Notes: a model not told the origin generated them from the sequence alone. A DNA stretch of 64,000 bases from Odontesthes bonariensis (GCF_027942865.1 NC_134506.1:15832436-15896435), one strand, 5' to 3'. Positions 36,301 to 49,560 are shown, counted from the first letter of the stretch. A program made the numbers and translations.

Positions 36301-39300
36301 CTAATCACCACGAGTTAACTACAGCATGCTATGAATTGTGTTTAAAATGTTTCCAACAAACAAAGTTCATGTTTATTTATTCAAGCAGTTAACTGGACAG
36401 TATTAAAGTCTTTGTCCACTTGAAACTCAACCATATTGTCTCTAGCCAGCCATTAGGCATGTGCACTAGCTTGTTGTTCCTTCAATTACATAATCAGTCT
36501 GGTCCACCACTTTCAAATTGGGTTTAGACATTAATGTTTTTAAGAGGATGAACATCCTGTTGTGTTGTTGACAACTTTTGGACTCCAGCTTGGTTCAAAC
36601 TTGAGGCTCCATTATAAGTCAAAACTGTCGTATATAATTTATACATTTATTATGTTGTTGTCTAAATACATGCAAAAATAAGGATCCTCAACTGCATTTT
36701 GTGTTTATTGCTTATAATCAAATATCAACCTGCTAACTTGCTAACTAAGCCTAACTAGCTAAATGATCCCAGAACATAGATGTATAAACCAAGATGCATA
36801 TCAGATTCAAACCTGCAACTACCATCTTGCGTGGGGTTTCTGGCTTTGGTTTCTGACCCTCTCCTGCTGAAGATACCAGACATGCACTGCGTTCATATGT
36901 TCCATACACTGTATATTAGGTGACAATTTCAGTAAGGAATCATATTTTTCAACTATCAAAGTAAAAAAAAAACGTGCTAGTACTTTAAAACATAAGTTTT
37001 GCTCTATAATGGAGGAATGCCCTCATAGAAAGGGAGTATTGGTTGATTAATCCATCCATTCATCTAACCACCCGCTGCCTGTGGCTCGTCCAAATCCTTT
37101 TTGTTTTGTATATTGCTTAATTTGACCAACTGTCTCGTATCATAAAGACTGACATCTGTAACAAGCCAAATGAAAATATGAAAATATGTTTGCAAATTCT
37201 CTGACTTGTCATGTTTTTGATTGTGGATAAAGGTGTGCTCCATTGACATTCGTGCATTAGGAGCTATGGCTTTCTCCATTGCAGATTCACTGAACAGGAG
37301 CAGTCAAGGCTTCGTATACATATACATATCTTTGATGTCCAAACAGCAAGTTAGCATTGCCAGTGTGAATATGTTGGCATGTTGATGTCAATAAACATCA
37401 CTTACACAGGGTCTGCGTATTGTTTTGTGGCTGTCAGCTCTTGTTGCTGTAATCCTAAAGCCTATCTATCTGTTCTAGATGAACATAGAAACACACATAA
37501 ACACACCAGTTCTTGCTCCATGTCCTGCTTGTCTTTCAGTTGTTCTTTTAGCAGTAAGAGTTCCTCTTGAACGTTCTCCTCCACCTGCTGCTCCGCCCTT
37601 AGGTACACTGGAACTTCTCTTTTTTCCCGCTGCATGCATAGGTAGCACAACTCCTACAGAGACAGGTGGTTGGTTTCACATCCACAAAACAAAGAGCAAC
37701 ACCCGCTTTCAGTCTGAGGTGCGTTTGTTTCGATCTCACAAACCAGTTTGTTTTCATCTTTAACTTCTAATGGAGATATCTGTCTCTTTAGCTGGCAGAT
37801 ATTATACTATATAATCACTCACTGTATCTGCCAGCTATTTGTTGCTGAACCAGATGGACTTTTGGGACTTTCGTGTTTGGAAACAGCTGACACTGAAACA
37901 ATCCCATGTGAGTGAAATGAAACAATGCAGCCACACTGGTTCATTTCATTCCCCCTGAGCAAAAGTTTACATCTAGTGGGTTCTGGGTGAGGCGATGTGA
38001 ACTGACAGCAATAAATGATAAAATAGTAGTATTTGTTCTTATTTCTGTTCCAGTAACATGTCATTTCAGCCGATTTTGCCACTCCACTAATGAAATATGT
38101 CCACCCTGAACCATAGAAACCAATAGTAATACATGAATATGTACAAACTTACCTGTCCAGCATGGGTATTGCCTGAGCAGGTCACATTTATGAGATGTTC
38201 CGCCACTGGGTTAGGCTCCACTTGTGGTGAGTTGGAGGTCGTGAGCCTGACATGGAACCAGATCATTTACTATTGTATGCTGCTAATCAAACACATTGTG
38301 ATGTGATATTACAGGGAAGTGGGCTATTTGACTGTACTAATTTCAATTTGCTTAAGAACTTTTGAATTAAAGGGTAAACTATTGATTATATTGTTGAGGT
38401 CTGGCACACCAGAAAAAGATATACGTTGATATAAACTAAATAAGGTCTAACTCTAAATCTAAGAGAACAGTGGCCAGATGCATGAAATTTGATGTAGATG
38501 TATGACTAACACAGTCACAAGCCTGATAGCCACGCCGATCTTTAGCCATAAATGGATGTGAGCACTCCCTCAGTTCATTGTTTTAGTATCAAAATGCTGT
38601 TTGTACAACAAATATTAGCCATGACCATGGAAACAGGAGCCAAAACGACGCACAGCTGCATCAAGTGTGAGGGTGAAACATTCATCAGAGAAGTAGAGAA
38701 AAGCTAATGTGTTTTATTTGGTAGCTTAGCTCTGGAATCAGTCAGAGAACAACATAGTGAATGTAAAAAAGTCCATATAAACTTTGTATGATCAGGTTAA
38801 AGGACCCAACAGAGGTAAAAAGGAAATGTCTTCCAATAATAAAAGTTAAAAGAGGAGGAGGAATTAATTTTGGTACACAATTAATTATTCACAATATGGT
38901 TTGCGACTGATAAATTGTACTTTTTAAAATCAGATGTGACATCTCTAAAGACTTAAATTGGGGTTTTCGCACATGAACACTGGAGATGCTCAGCAGAATG
39001 TCCAGACAGTTTTGCCCGAACTTCTTTGCTAGCTGCTGAAGATTTTCTGCCAGAGAAGAAAGGAGCTGTGGGGGAACGTGATGCATGAAGTGATGCATCT
39101 TTGGTGGAACATTATTGAGGGACTAGGCAGAAATATTTCTCAAGAAATTCAGAAGACTGCATAAAAAAAGCATGTACACTTAATCAGAAGACTACATGTG
39201 ACATGCCCATTCGCTCTGCACATTCTTCCTTAATAAATACTAGTTTGTGTAAAGAGTAAAGGCAAATCCATTGGGAATTTGGGGACGAAGTGAAAAACAT

Positions 39301-42122
39301 TTACAGTTTACACAGATTACAGGTGTGTGTGTGTGCGTGTGTGTGTTTGAAAGCTGACAATGCACGGAGGTGATGACAGAAGAGAATCTGTCTCACAGGT
39401 TGTTGTGCATCATTGATGGAGCTGGAAGCTGCATTGGGGCAGTGACAATAAGAGACCACCACAGAGCTCTCAGCTCTCACTAACTCATCTCCCTGCAAAC
39501 AACAGCTCAATGTACTGCAAACTGAGCTGCTCCATATTGTGTGTGTGAGTGATTGTGTGTGCTCGTTCATCTGTAGGTTTTGTAACTTTGTGTGTTGAGT
39601 ACTTGTTGGAGGCCTCCACGGGGGGTTTTGGATTCAGTTCCTCAGTCAGGGCAGCTTTCATCTTGGCAGATTGCAGTGTCTGACTAGATTTAGACTCTCT
39701 CTGTTGGGGAACCTCTGCAGAGAAACACAACACTCTCAGTAGGTTTGCTGCTGATAGGCTGAAATTCCCACCTCACTCTTCATAACAGCAGCTTCATATC
39801 TGTTATCATTGACTCTCCTGTTCTGCGTTATATGGCTTTCCTTTCTTTATAGCATTTCAATCTACTATCAAATCTTTGAGAGGTTTCAGGAGCCAAATTG
39901 AAGTTCACATAATGCCTTGTTCATTGAGCTCCAACAAATCCCTGACATGGTATATTATTCATCTCAAAGAGCTGACAAGCTTGACCCATTTTGTGTAATG
40001 TGAGAACAAGCATCATGACATCAAACTGCTTTGGCAACCAGTTAATCCTGAAGTGCAACAACATGGCTTAAAGGGACAGTTTGTTATTTTAGGAAGTTTG
40101 GTATGCTTAAAGACAATATTGACACCACTGTCATATCATCAGCTTAAAGGAAAAGGTAACAGATAAGGTATTATGTATAAAATCCTCAACTCTTGATTTT
40201 ACTGCCAGGCCTCTGCCAAGCCTCCAGGAGACAGTTTGGTGTTGTGAAAAAGACAGAAAAAAAAAGAATAGACAGATAAGTCAGATTCAGAAGGCCTTAT
40301 GTACCTGATAAGAGAGCCAAAGCAAGTACGGTAATAACTCCCCATTAAACAAAAAACCAGTCATTTTTATGGCTTATCAAGACACAACATGTTAGTAAGT
40401 GATAGATGGCTGGGTTTAATCATCTTTTGACTGATTTAGGCTAACTCTCTGTCTTTACTTCAACCCAGTAAGGATGAATTTAAGTTTTTAAAACAAAAAC
40501 ATTTAGAACATAACTATCAAATATGAATGAAAATTAACATTACAGATCAAATTTATTTCAGCAACTGCAGTTCCAGCTTGTTCTCACTGTGAGGAACAAG
40601 TGTAGTTTTCTCTTTGCTTCAATTTAAACAGATACACACTTAATTCATTAGACTTCTGTCAAACCCCAGCCCGAGCTGTCAGCCTTTTGCAAAAGGCTCT
40701 TTCACCTCCTGCGTTTCTCTGGTCGGGAGTTGGTGACAAACCCCCTCCATCTTTGTCACCAGCTTTGTTGTCAGACTGAGGAGAGCAGAGAACTGGCAGG
40801 GTGGCAGCGTCAGCAGTCTCTGGCCTTTGAAGTTTAGACATTTGACCAGACAGTAAAGAAATACTGCTTCCAACTTTCTAGAAAGGAAAAATACAAATAA
40901 TCTGAATGAATACATGTACTTAAGACTGTTTATGTACTGAAACAAGCAAACGTCTTTACTCACAGTTGTAAAGCCTGTCAGCTGCCCACCAGTTCCCTCC
41001 ATGGCATTGATAAAATCTCTGTTGAAATTCATTTGGACCTTTCGAAGTATGTCAAACAATGATTAATTTGACATAACAGCTGTTGTCAGAGTCAGCAATG
41101 TCAAACTGACATATAGTACGAGAAGATGAAGCACCTTGTTATTCTTTAAAGACAGAACTCCAATTCCCTTAAAGGTGAGGAAGGCATTTTTTTGAGAGGC
41201 CAAAGCTCTGAAGAGCAGCTGAAGAGTTTCTTTAACACAGCCCTCCACTATGTTACGATTGAATGGAGTCTCTTGTGACACAGCTGCAAAGTTCAGTTGC
41301 ACCACTGGTAGCTGTGTTACTGCAAAAGACATACACACGTTCACACTGTTGTTTTGTTACTCTGTCAAACACAATTATAGGCAACTCCACCCCCATCTTA
41401 CAGAAATGCTAAGATCAGTTCCCTGTAAATGTTGTAATTCAATGTCAGTATTTGATCAGTGACCTTTTTCTGCAATACATCACAATTCTTTCCTCAATCC
41501 CATGGGGTTTTACACCAGGTCTTGAAAAAAAGCTTATGAGACGATAGGACGTCTTCTTTCCTTGTTTGTTCAAATTTTAGTTTGTGGCAGTTGGCCTCAC
41601 CTGCAGCCAGTGGCATTGTCTGCTTTAAACCCAGAGACTGGACTCGTTTCCCAGCCAGGATGAAGATAGGTCGCTGGATCTTTTTGAACTTGTTTCCTGT
41701 GTTCAAATTCTGCTGAGAGAAAGTAAAGGTCCCCAGTCCTGGCAGGCGGACCCCCTTGAATAAATGAATGAATGAATGAATGAATGAATGAATGAATGAA
41801 TGAATCACCACTCATTCATTCATTCATTCATTCATTCATTCATTCATTCACTCTTACTTTCCGTAAGGTCATCTGATGTTTAATGTAAGAGGATATTTCT
41901 GCCCAAACACAGTCAATATCTGAGGAAAATAAATATGGTTATAGGGACACGATTATTTCAAACGTGATTAAAACGTACATTTCATACATAAATGACCAGC
42001 AAAGAGCTGGCCTCCTTGTCACTGAGTGAAAGAAAAAGTTTCAAACCGCTTTTAGAGAGATGTGAGAGAGCAGGCAGTGTCCGCCTGTCCTCTTCGGATA
42101 CCAGCTGCAGTATTTCAGTCAT
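33374..42122 (-). CDS. ccdc81: Coiled-coil domain-containing protein 81 (16 coding exons)
   Basis: Coding exons in transcript order: 42122-42047, 41919-41858, 41754-41601, 41319-41135, 41038-40964, 40877-40706, 39714-39603, 38246-38153, 37653-37507, 35737-35642, 35119-34950, 34863-34785, 34313-34203, 34068-33968, 33889-33764, 33512-33374. Phases close to a 632-residue protein; I recall about 650 for human CCDC81. Exons 2-5 encode the two HU-like domains, recognisable by GVRLPGLGTFTFS, QRPIFIL, VVQLNFAAVS, FNRNIVEGCVKETL and FKGIGVL. Exon 9 begins ELCYLCMQREKRE and leads into a Glu/Gln/Lys-rich coiled coil running through exons 9-15. The C-terminus has a paired-cysteine motif, YRRCRKCKRRTTNCGETNIW, characteristic of the family. 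CCDC81 is reported as a centrosome/cilium-associated protein, but its function is poorly known. The exon 7 donor (GTACTC) and the exon 10 donor are the least certain. Intron 12 appears to be GC-AG. It shares a 545-bp divergent promoter interval with il18r1. The polyadenylation site was not determined. Confidence 0.93.
41761..41850. repeat. Inverted tetranucleotide microsatellite, (AATG)n then (CATT)n
   Basis: About 45 bp of AATG units (41,761-41,805), a short spacer 'tcaccact', then about 40 bp of CATT units (41,811-41,850). The two arms are reverse complements, so either strand can fold into a near-perfect hairpin. It fills almost the whole of ccdc81 intron 2 (41,755-41,857). Confidence 0.95.
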
Positions 42123-42667
42123 CTCCAGTCTCCAGATATCCTCTCTGGCAGAAGCCTGGGAATGCTTTTCTCGACGCTGCCTTCTCCGTGTGCGGCTTCA
42201 ACAGATAGACACAACAGAGACGCGCTCTGGTAGAAATGAGCTCCTGCAGGGCACGCAGATAAAGCGCACGTGAATAATTCAGGCGTCATACTGAAAGCTA
42301 AGAAAACATAACCAATGTGCGGCGTGTTAATTGTTAGGATTAGTACAGTTTCAAATTTATAAGTCAATCTCGCTTAACATTAGTTATGACGATGTGGAAA
42401 AAGAAACTGATACCAGGAAATGGTTGTGGACAAATGTTTGTTGCAACAAACATGTTGCTCACGTAAAATGTTCAACTTTTTTATTCTTTATTATTCGTAG
42501 TATTGCTTGAAGAAAATTAAATTGAAAGTAAATGTTAAGTGGGTCAAGTGAAATCTAATGTTTATCAAGCTGTTTGAACAACATGGTATTGGTACCTCCT
42601 CCTCTGTTTTTGTATTTAAGAGAAGACTTCCGACTCTTGTACATTCTTGGAGAGAGGCTGCATCGCA
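42123..42667. promoter_or_regulatory. Divergent promoter interval between ccdc81 and il18r1
   Basis: The start codons of ccdc81 (minus) and il18r1 (plus) lie 545 bp apart, so both promoters must sit in or near this interval unless non-coding upstream exons exist elsewhere. A TATA-like TATTTAAG at 42,612-42,619 is well placed for il18r1, giving a 5' UTR of only a few tens of bases. The ccdc81 side has no obvious TATA element and is moderately CpG-containing (42,150-42,270). The remainder is AT-rich, with no recognisable repeat. Assignment as a shared promoter is inferred from layout. Confidence 0.5.
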
Positions 42668-45600
42668 ATGATGGTGAAAATGCTTCTGGCCCTTCTGCTT
42701 GCCCCGCTCACATTGCTGACAAGTAAGAGGCAGGCATTTTTACTACATTATAGTATAGTACAGGGAAATCAGGTGTGGTGCTAAATATTCACACTAGAAA
42801 GTGGGATAACAGATTCATAAGGTGTAATATAGAATAATTGATGGGATGACACTCACTTATGTCTTTTGATGCCTATAAAATAAAAACAAGAAATTTCAGT
42901 GAGATTTGCGAAAAAGCTACAAGTGGAGAATATAGTTTTAACTTAACTTAACTGTTTGACATGTAGATCTCTACTTCTTAGTTCTTCTGTGTTTTCTGTA
43001 TATTGTGTGTATTCATTGCATATCCATTTGATAGACAGAAAACAAACTGGTCGACAGGAAAACGGCAATTAGAGATATAGCTCAACAAGTCATTTCAAGC
43101 ATTTTTACTCAGAGCTTGTCCTGCCTTAGATGTTTAGGAGCTTTAATAAGGAACAATGACAGTATTAATGAAAATGTAATCAGGAAAATAAAACGTGACT
43201 TGACTGCTCAGTGTAAGACTACATCTAAGAATCACAGGCTGTTGATCCATTTAGATCTAGAATCATTCCTCTTAACATAGCGTTTGGATGTGTATGCTCC
43301 TCAAAAAGTTTCTTATCCACACAAAAAACACTTGAATGATTACAATGGGTTTTTTTAATCCAAATTTATGTTAAAAGAGAAAGTCTTTCAACTCTTCTCA
43401 ATGTCATAAGTGTTATAAGAAGTTGCAGCAAGAGATAATTAGCTTAACTAAGGTAACTGTGGCAACACAGATGTCACACCAGCTAAACTTAAGCTTTATT
43501 AGCACATTATTGTTTTTAAAATATCAAAAATATGGAGGAGGAAGATAAAAGATATGAAAGATTAAAAAATTAAGTTTGATGTTTGAGTGACTTACTGGAG
43601 TCACTTATTGAAAAAACCTTCAGTTTGCATAGTGATGAGCAATAAGAAACTTGCTATAGTTTCTGCAGACACATACATGTATCTTTTTGTTTTGCACAGT
43701 AAATTTGACTTAAATATGTGATTCTCATTTGTAGGTGTGCATTCGCTGAGAACCAAGTTAATATATGTCATGGCAGGTGAGTTGGTAGCTCTGCACTGTC
43801 AGAGCTCAACTGATCAACTGATCTGGACCAGTCACACCAGACAGGAAGTGAATGTGAAAGACAGCGTGTCAGCATCTGCTGATCAGAGTCACCTGGGTGT
43901 GCTGATTTATGGTCGGAGCCTTGTCATTCTCAGAGCTTCAGTTGATCATCAGGGGAATTATTCTTGCTCTCTTGGGTAAGATACAAACACAAGTACAAAC
44001 TTCTTCATGAAATTCCTGTATTACGAGTGAGTCAATATTTTTTTCCTCAGAGACCTTAAACTTATCAGTCATGACATTAAAACCAGAGCGTTGACAGCTT
44101 AACTTCTTCTCCATCCTGCTGGAGATCAGGCTTGCTTCAATGTATCCATGGAAGGCCAGATCTGGTGTATGGAGTTTAAAGTATCTTCATCTTTTTTTTA
44201 ATTTTTTTAAGTGCTATTTGCGATCGTTCTTTTTTTTCGGTGATGAAGACATCTGTCCAGAGGGAGTCCTGTTCATTGGTTTAATACAGTATTTTGGTGG
44301 ATGGAATCAATGTAACACCCATATAAATGCCTGGACTCAAGGTTTCCCAGCACAACATTGACTTATAATAAGATGATGATTATACTGTGGCTTGATGTTA
44401 TTTCCACTGAGTAGGCTTTTATCTTATTCTGGAAGGACTTCTGTTCTATCAACGGTGAATTCCTGCATTGCAGAATTGAAACATAAGTCACCATTTTTAC
44501 TGAGAAGTCGCATTTAATTTTCCAACCACCAGGAAATGAATTACCGGTGCCAGCTTACCATTGGACAGACAAGGTTTCAGTAACTTATTGTTTCATAGTG
44601 ACCATACTCAAAGTAATGCCAGGTTGAGATAAGAGGTTCTTATCTCTATCTTTATCTCTCTACAGTTTTGGTTTATATTTGTTCTTGTTCTTATTGGACA
44701 AATCTGGATGAGGAAAGATACATCCTGGTGAACCATAGAATTTGTATTTTCTAGACTCATTCTGAAAGCCTTCTATTCTTTACTTAAATTGTGGCTGTTT
44801 GTGCAGAGTGAGACCCTCTTCTCAGCATTGCTTCTCGTGATGTGACAGGAATGCCAGCAGAAAGAGCTGGTTCAGGCTGACAGTGTACACAACACAGACC
44901 AGAGAGAATGAGGGGAGGGGCCAGTATCCTGTAACTTGTTACACACCAGGGTCCTGCACATTGCATTGTCCTGTTGTAGATATCCCCGCTGCTGATTCCC
45001 CTAATATTACAGTCAGAGACATTGCATGGACCAAGGTAATAAAACACAGTAGATTTGGTGTGTGGATAAAAATCAGATTCAACATGAAAAGTATGAATGT
45101 CCCACATTACTATACAGATATATGTATATTTTTTTCTGTTTAAATTCTGCTTTTTTATTTGGAAGGATGGTCAGCCATCAAAACATTACTTCACAACGGA
45201 TGAAAAACATTACTTCAGAACGGTTGAACAATATGACAGTGGTGTCTACACCTGCACCAGATCTTATTTGTATGATGGTGAAATCTACAATAAATCCTTT
45301 GATGTTCCACTTCAGGTCCGACCAGGTATAAAGAAAATGACTTCTATGAGTGTATTTATGGTTATACACTAATACATATGCTCAGAGGAAAGGTGTGTGT
45401 CCTCTCTTTTCTTTTATGCTCAGAAAAGAATGTGACACCTGTAACAATCGATTCACCACGTGACGGAGTAGTATTTCCGGTGGAACTGGGTGAGCTTTTA
45501 ATATGCAGCCTTGTTTTAAACAGACATTTGCCATCAATCTGCATTATTACTTTCAATTATTCTATAAACTTCTTTTTTCCAGGCACAACAGTGGTGATTG

Positions 45601-47166
45601 ATTGTCGTGTCAATAAAGTAAATTCATGCAGCGATTCGCTGTACTGGCTGAATGTAACGCAATTACAAGACAAAAGTCCAGTTTTCTACAATTTTACATG
45701 GTGAGTACTGAACTCAAATGAAAGACATTTACAAGTAAGTGTTGATGTTATCTGTAGACACTCAGCACACTCACAAAAACAGTTATTGCTCTCCATTACA
45801 TCCTGTCCTTCTCAGCAACAACAATACCGGAAAGAAGACAGCATCTTTAGTTTTTAAAGAAGTATTCGCGGAACACCTGTTGAAACATTTCACCTGTATA
45901 TCTAAAGATGGCATTACTTCTCCACAGTTTGTCACCATCACCCTCACCAAAAAACGTTCGTATTGTTGTAATGTGTTCAATATTTTTAGTGACAATTGAT
46001 TTTTCTAAGTTTTGAAATAATCTGACAATTATAGAGATTGACACTGCTATTTGATAACTTTATTCTCTCAATCATTTCCCTGCAGCTCTCCGTTCGTACA
46101 TTTCCTTGGTTCAGTGCGTAATCAGCATCGTGGCGGTGACAGCCGTCACAGCAATTATCTATGTGAAGTTTAAAATTGACATTACTCTGTTCTTCAGAGA
46201 CACTCTTGGGTGTCGAAGGCGCACTTCAGGTAGGACTCATATTCATATTAAGCTAAATATAACTTCACTTCTCAGTTCTTCAGCTGGAAGAAAGCAGATT
46301 TCCAAAGGATAAAAGACGGTTGGGAAACTCTGAAGTGATATGCAACCTTTACTTGTGCAAAGAGACTTATGTTTCAGCAATACTACGTCTTCATCAGAGT
46401 CCATCAAAGCAAAAACTTAAAACAAATTTACAGCTGCCATTGGATAAGTGGCCAAAGAGGTCTCAAAGTTACAAAACTAAAACATTTGTCAAGTATGAAA
46501 AAGATGTATAAAAAAGTAGTATTTCTGAAAAGAATAACTCTGTGTGGTGAACTGTAGTCAACATGGGGGCAGTGACAAAGTTTGTTGTTGTGTACTTAGA
46601 TGGAAAAAGCTATGATGCCTTTTTGATGTCGTATATGAGCAACACACATGGAGGACTAAATGAAGATGACAGGGAATGGCTGGAGAGTACTTTGGAAGAG
46701 AGATTTGGTTACCGTCTGTGTCTTCATGATCGAGATGTCTTGCCAGGGGATGGTAAGCTTAAAAAGCACCTGATTGAGGAAGTGATAATGAAGTAATTTT
46801 TAACTTGAGCTCTACCTCCTTTTAGCTGTTGCAGAGGCTGTGTTAAACTGTGTTGAGCAGAGCCGGACAGTGGTTTTGGTTCCCAGCTCTCAAGCTTCAG
46901 AACATGGATCTGGTTTGCTGAGTGCCATCCATGCAGCCCTTGTGGAGAGGCACACTCGCTTGATTTTCATCAACACTGAGCAAATCGAGATGTCAAGATC
47001 AGGCTCCTTAGCAGAGGCTTTGCAACTCCTTAGCAAGGCTGGACATTGTGTCACCTGGAAGGGCCGGCAGCCCTCCTCCACCTTCTGGAAGCAGCTGCGC
47101 TATAACTTACCAGCAACACAGTCTGTTGGTAATGCTGGTAGCCACCGCTTGTTCAATGTCTTATAG
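42668..47166 (+). CDS. il18r1: Interleukin-18 receptor 1 (alpha chain), 10 coding exons
   Basis: Exons: 42668-42722, 43735-43975, 44849-45035, 45166-45325, 45424-45489, 45583-45700, 45816-45955, 46086-46229, 46600-46752, 46826-47166. Phases close to 534 residues (human IL18R1 about 541). Residues 1-20 form a signal peptide, followed by three Ig-like domains with paired cysteines. A membrane segment lies at about 327-347 (exon 8), followed by DITLFFRD, and then a cytoplasmic TIR domain from residue 371. TIR box 2 is RDVLPGD (about 415-421) and box 3 is FW (508-509). The family binds IL-18 at the cell surface and signals through MyD88 after pairing with IL18RAP. Identification rests on DGKxYDAF, LVERxxxxIxI and FWKxLxYxxPA in the TIR domain, and on the adjacent il18rap. 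Box 1 reads DAFLMSY, one residue longer than the usual DAFVSY. A second ATG follows the first directly. Another IL-1R paralogue (il1rl1-type) is the less likely alternative. Confidence 0.9.
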
Positions 47167-47400
47167 TTATTTTACAATAACATACAAGATACCAACTAGA
47201 GGGGAAGACTATGGAGTCTTTTAATTTCTGCATTAGTTCTTTTTGTTTTTGTGATTTGTTTATTTTGTCAACTTGATTTAGTTATTTGGCATTTAAGTTT
47301 ATTCTTGAGCTAACTGTGTTTATTTACTTTTGTTAGTTAAATTTGTGTTGATGTTTCCCTTCCCTCTTCCTCAGTGTGTCATGGTCTGATCAGCCAACAT

Positions 47401-48936
47401 TTAAGGGTGGGGTAGGGGTTCTTTTTCTGGAGCATTTTTTTTACATATTGCTTGAAATACTCTTCACACCTAGCCTGGGAATTCCCATGCTGCTTTGCGC
47501 TCGATTTCATTCTCACTGCAAAGTCAGCCTGGAAACCACCGCCCTTATTTTTGCTAGAGTTTGGGAACCAATCACAGAACTGGGGGGGGGGCAGCAAGAC
47601 GATGACGACGTCTATACGCTACACCGAAGCTTGAGAGCGTTAATCCAACATGACAGCGGACACAACGTTACCGTTCAATGCAGCCTTAGAAAGTGTTTCG
47701 GAGTAGATTCACCCTGGGGTCATTTGAACCGTGACATCCAGCCAAGTAGCCCACCCGAAGTTTTTTCGATATTGGCTGAACATCAGCTGAGTTACTGAGT
47801 TATCCCGAATAGCTTAGTACAAGCGCTAACGGACCCTGGCAGTATCTCCAAAATTACCACACTAAAATCACATGTCATGACACCAAACTTCTACAGTTGT
47901 ACAAATATGGTCTGTACTCACAAAACGATGCATTTGGAAGTTTGTACATAGTCCAGGAGTTTATTATTATCATCAACACAAGCCTGATAGCTTTTCTGCT
48001 GCTAAAGCTTCGTTGACGTCACTTCTGGGAGCTGGGAGCTTCAAAGTAAGATGAGGGTTGATCTACTACTGTAGACAACAAAGCAAGGCTGCTCAATTTC
48101 TCCATTATTAAAATAAATTCACAACTCTACAACATAAAAATTCATGTAGAATATAGCATATAGGCCTACTTTGTTGTCAATTTAAGTAGCTTAGAGCGCA
48201 AGTTTACTTTTATTTTCCATTTTTTTCTTCTTCCTCGTCGAATTTCTGTCGTCATCTGGTATAAGTGATACAATTGGCTATGAATCGCGCACAAAGCAGC
48301 ATGGGAAGAACCTGACGTCATTTGATAGACATTCGTAGCGCCCAATAAACGGCTCTAGGCATTCGTAAACCACGCCTCAAATACGAGAAAATGCACACCT
48401 AGTTCCCAGACCACCATCTCATCGAGATTGTGGACGCGTCAGCCAGGCTACTTCACACCCCCATTGCAACCAATTAATTAAAAGTTTTGACACAAAAATG
48501 AAAAGTTTTAGTGGCCTCTAGAACGTACTATCTAGGAAAAACACTATCCAATCATACTGAACGGACTGTTAACGATGATCAGATTCTGATGCGTCTATCA
48601 AACTGCAATCTGCTCCTCCTTCCCCCTCCTTCCCCCTGTGCGCGTACCCTGCTCCGTGAAGCTTGGCAGGAAGCTAAACTAGAGCCAGCTTGGCTAGCAC
48701 CTAGCATTATTAAACGTATTGTTAGCATATACTAAATACTAAATACGGCAACGATCGATGCTTGCTGTCAGAACAGCGCTCGTGCACCTTCGTGCTCGTG
48801 AACAAGCATTGCGCATTATGTACTCTAGAGGCGTGGCTTCGGGGGGAAAGTGAAGAAAAGGGTTGGAACTTTTGACCTGTGTATTTTCAAAATGCAGCTT
48901 CGCTGGACTATCCAGGATCTCCTACCCTACCTTTAA
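47401..48936. mobile_element. TTAA-type DNA element, about 1.5 kb, without a transposase
   Basis: TTAAGGGTGGGGTAGGGGTT at the left is matched by the complement of 'gatctcctaccctaccttta' at the right, with TTAA at each end. The interior is CpG-containing and has no transposase motif; its open frames (47,376-47,798) show no recognised domain. A related terminus (TTAAAGGTAGGGTAGG) begins at 63,867. Confidence 0.75.
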
Positions 48937-49149
48937 GTCCCCTTTGTTTCTTGTGTGGGAGGTCAGTTTTGTTTGTTAGCTTAAGGTTATGTTAAAATCT
49001 TGATTTTTGTCTTGGAATTTAGTTTCCTCATTTGACCTCTTTTAAGGGCCCTGTAAACTATGGTTTGTGGTTTTGTTATTTTTGGGAATAAACCCATTTT
49101 CCTTAAATTATTTCTGTGTCCTCATGTTTGACCGGCTCGGTCCCTCACA

Positions 49150-49285
49150 CTGGGATAAAATACATTAATCTACTCACAGATAACAGTTCGGTGAAAGTCG
49201 GCGTCCTTCAGAAGATATTTAGATCACTCGAGATCCGCATATATCCATATAACTGGAATGAACAGGGCACAGACAACACAGCCTC
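49150..49285 (-). repeat. Dispersed segment shared with 24.3 kb, copy B (inverted)
   Basis: Contains 'tttagatcactcgagatccg' and neighbouring words that are the reverse complement of 24,305-24,440. Confidence 0.7.
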
Positions 49286-49491
49286 TAAATAAGGCATTAT
49301 CTGTCTTTATTTCACCAATACTTTAAGCCGAATGAATGAACGCGTTCGATTGCACTGTTAGCTCAGAGCTGCCATGTTGTTGCTATCAGGGGCTTATAGG
49401 AAGCTTTCTACACGCGCGTCTACTGGGATGACTTCATCGACGTGCGCCGCTGCAGCACAGCTCATTCACAAAAAACGAACTTCTCCTTGAA

Positions 49492-49560
49492 GCGACCTTG
49501 GGTTACTTGAAAGGCGCTATATAAAACCAAGTCATTATTATTATTAGTAGTATTATTAAA
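49492..49560 (+). repeat. LINE/SINE tail with (ATT)n
   Basis: 'cgaccttgggttacttgaaa' then 'ggcgctatataaaacc' and an ATT-repeat tail, a common teleost retroposon 3' end. Confidence 0.7.

Noticed and set aside
39301..39570. A minus-strand frame read as extra ccdc81 coding sequence
   Set aside because: It crosses a (GT)n microsatellite. Exon 7 to exon 8 closes in phase without it.
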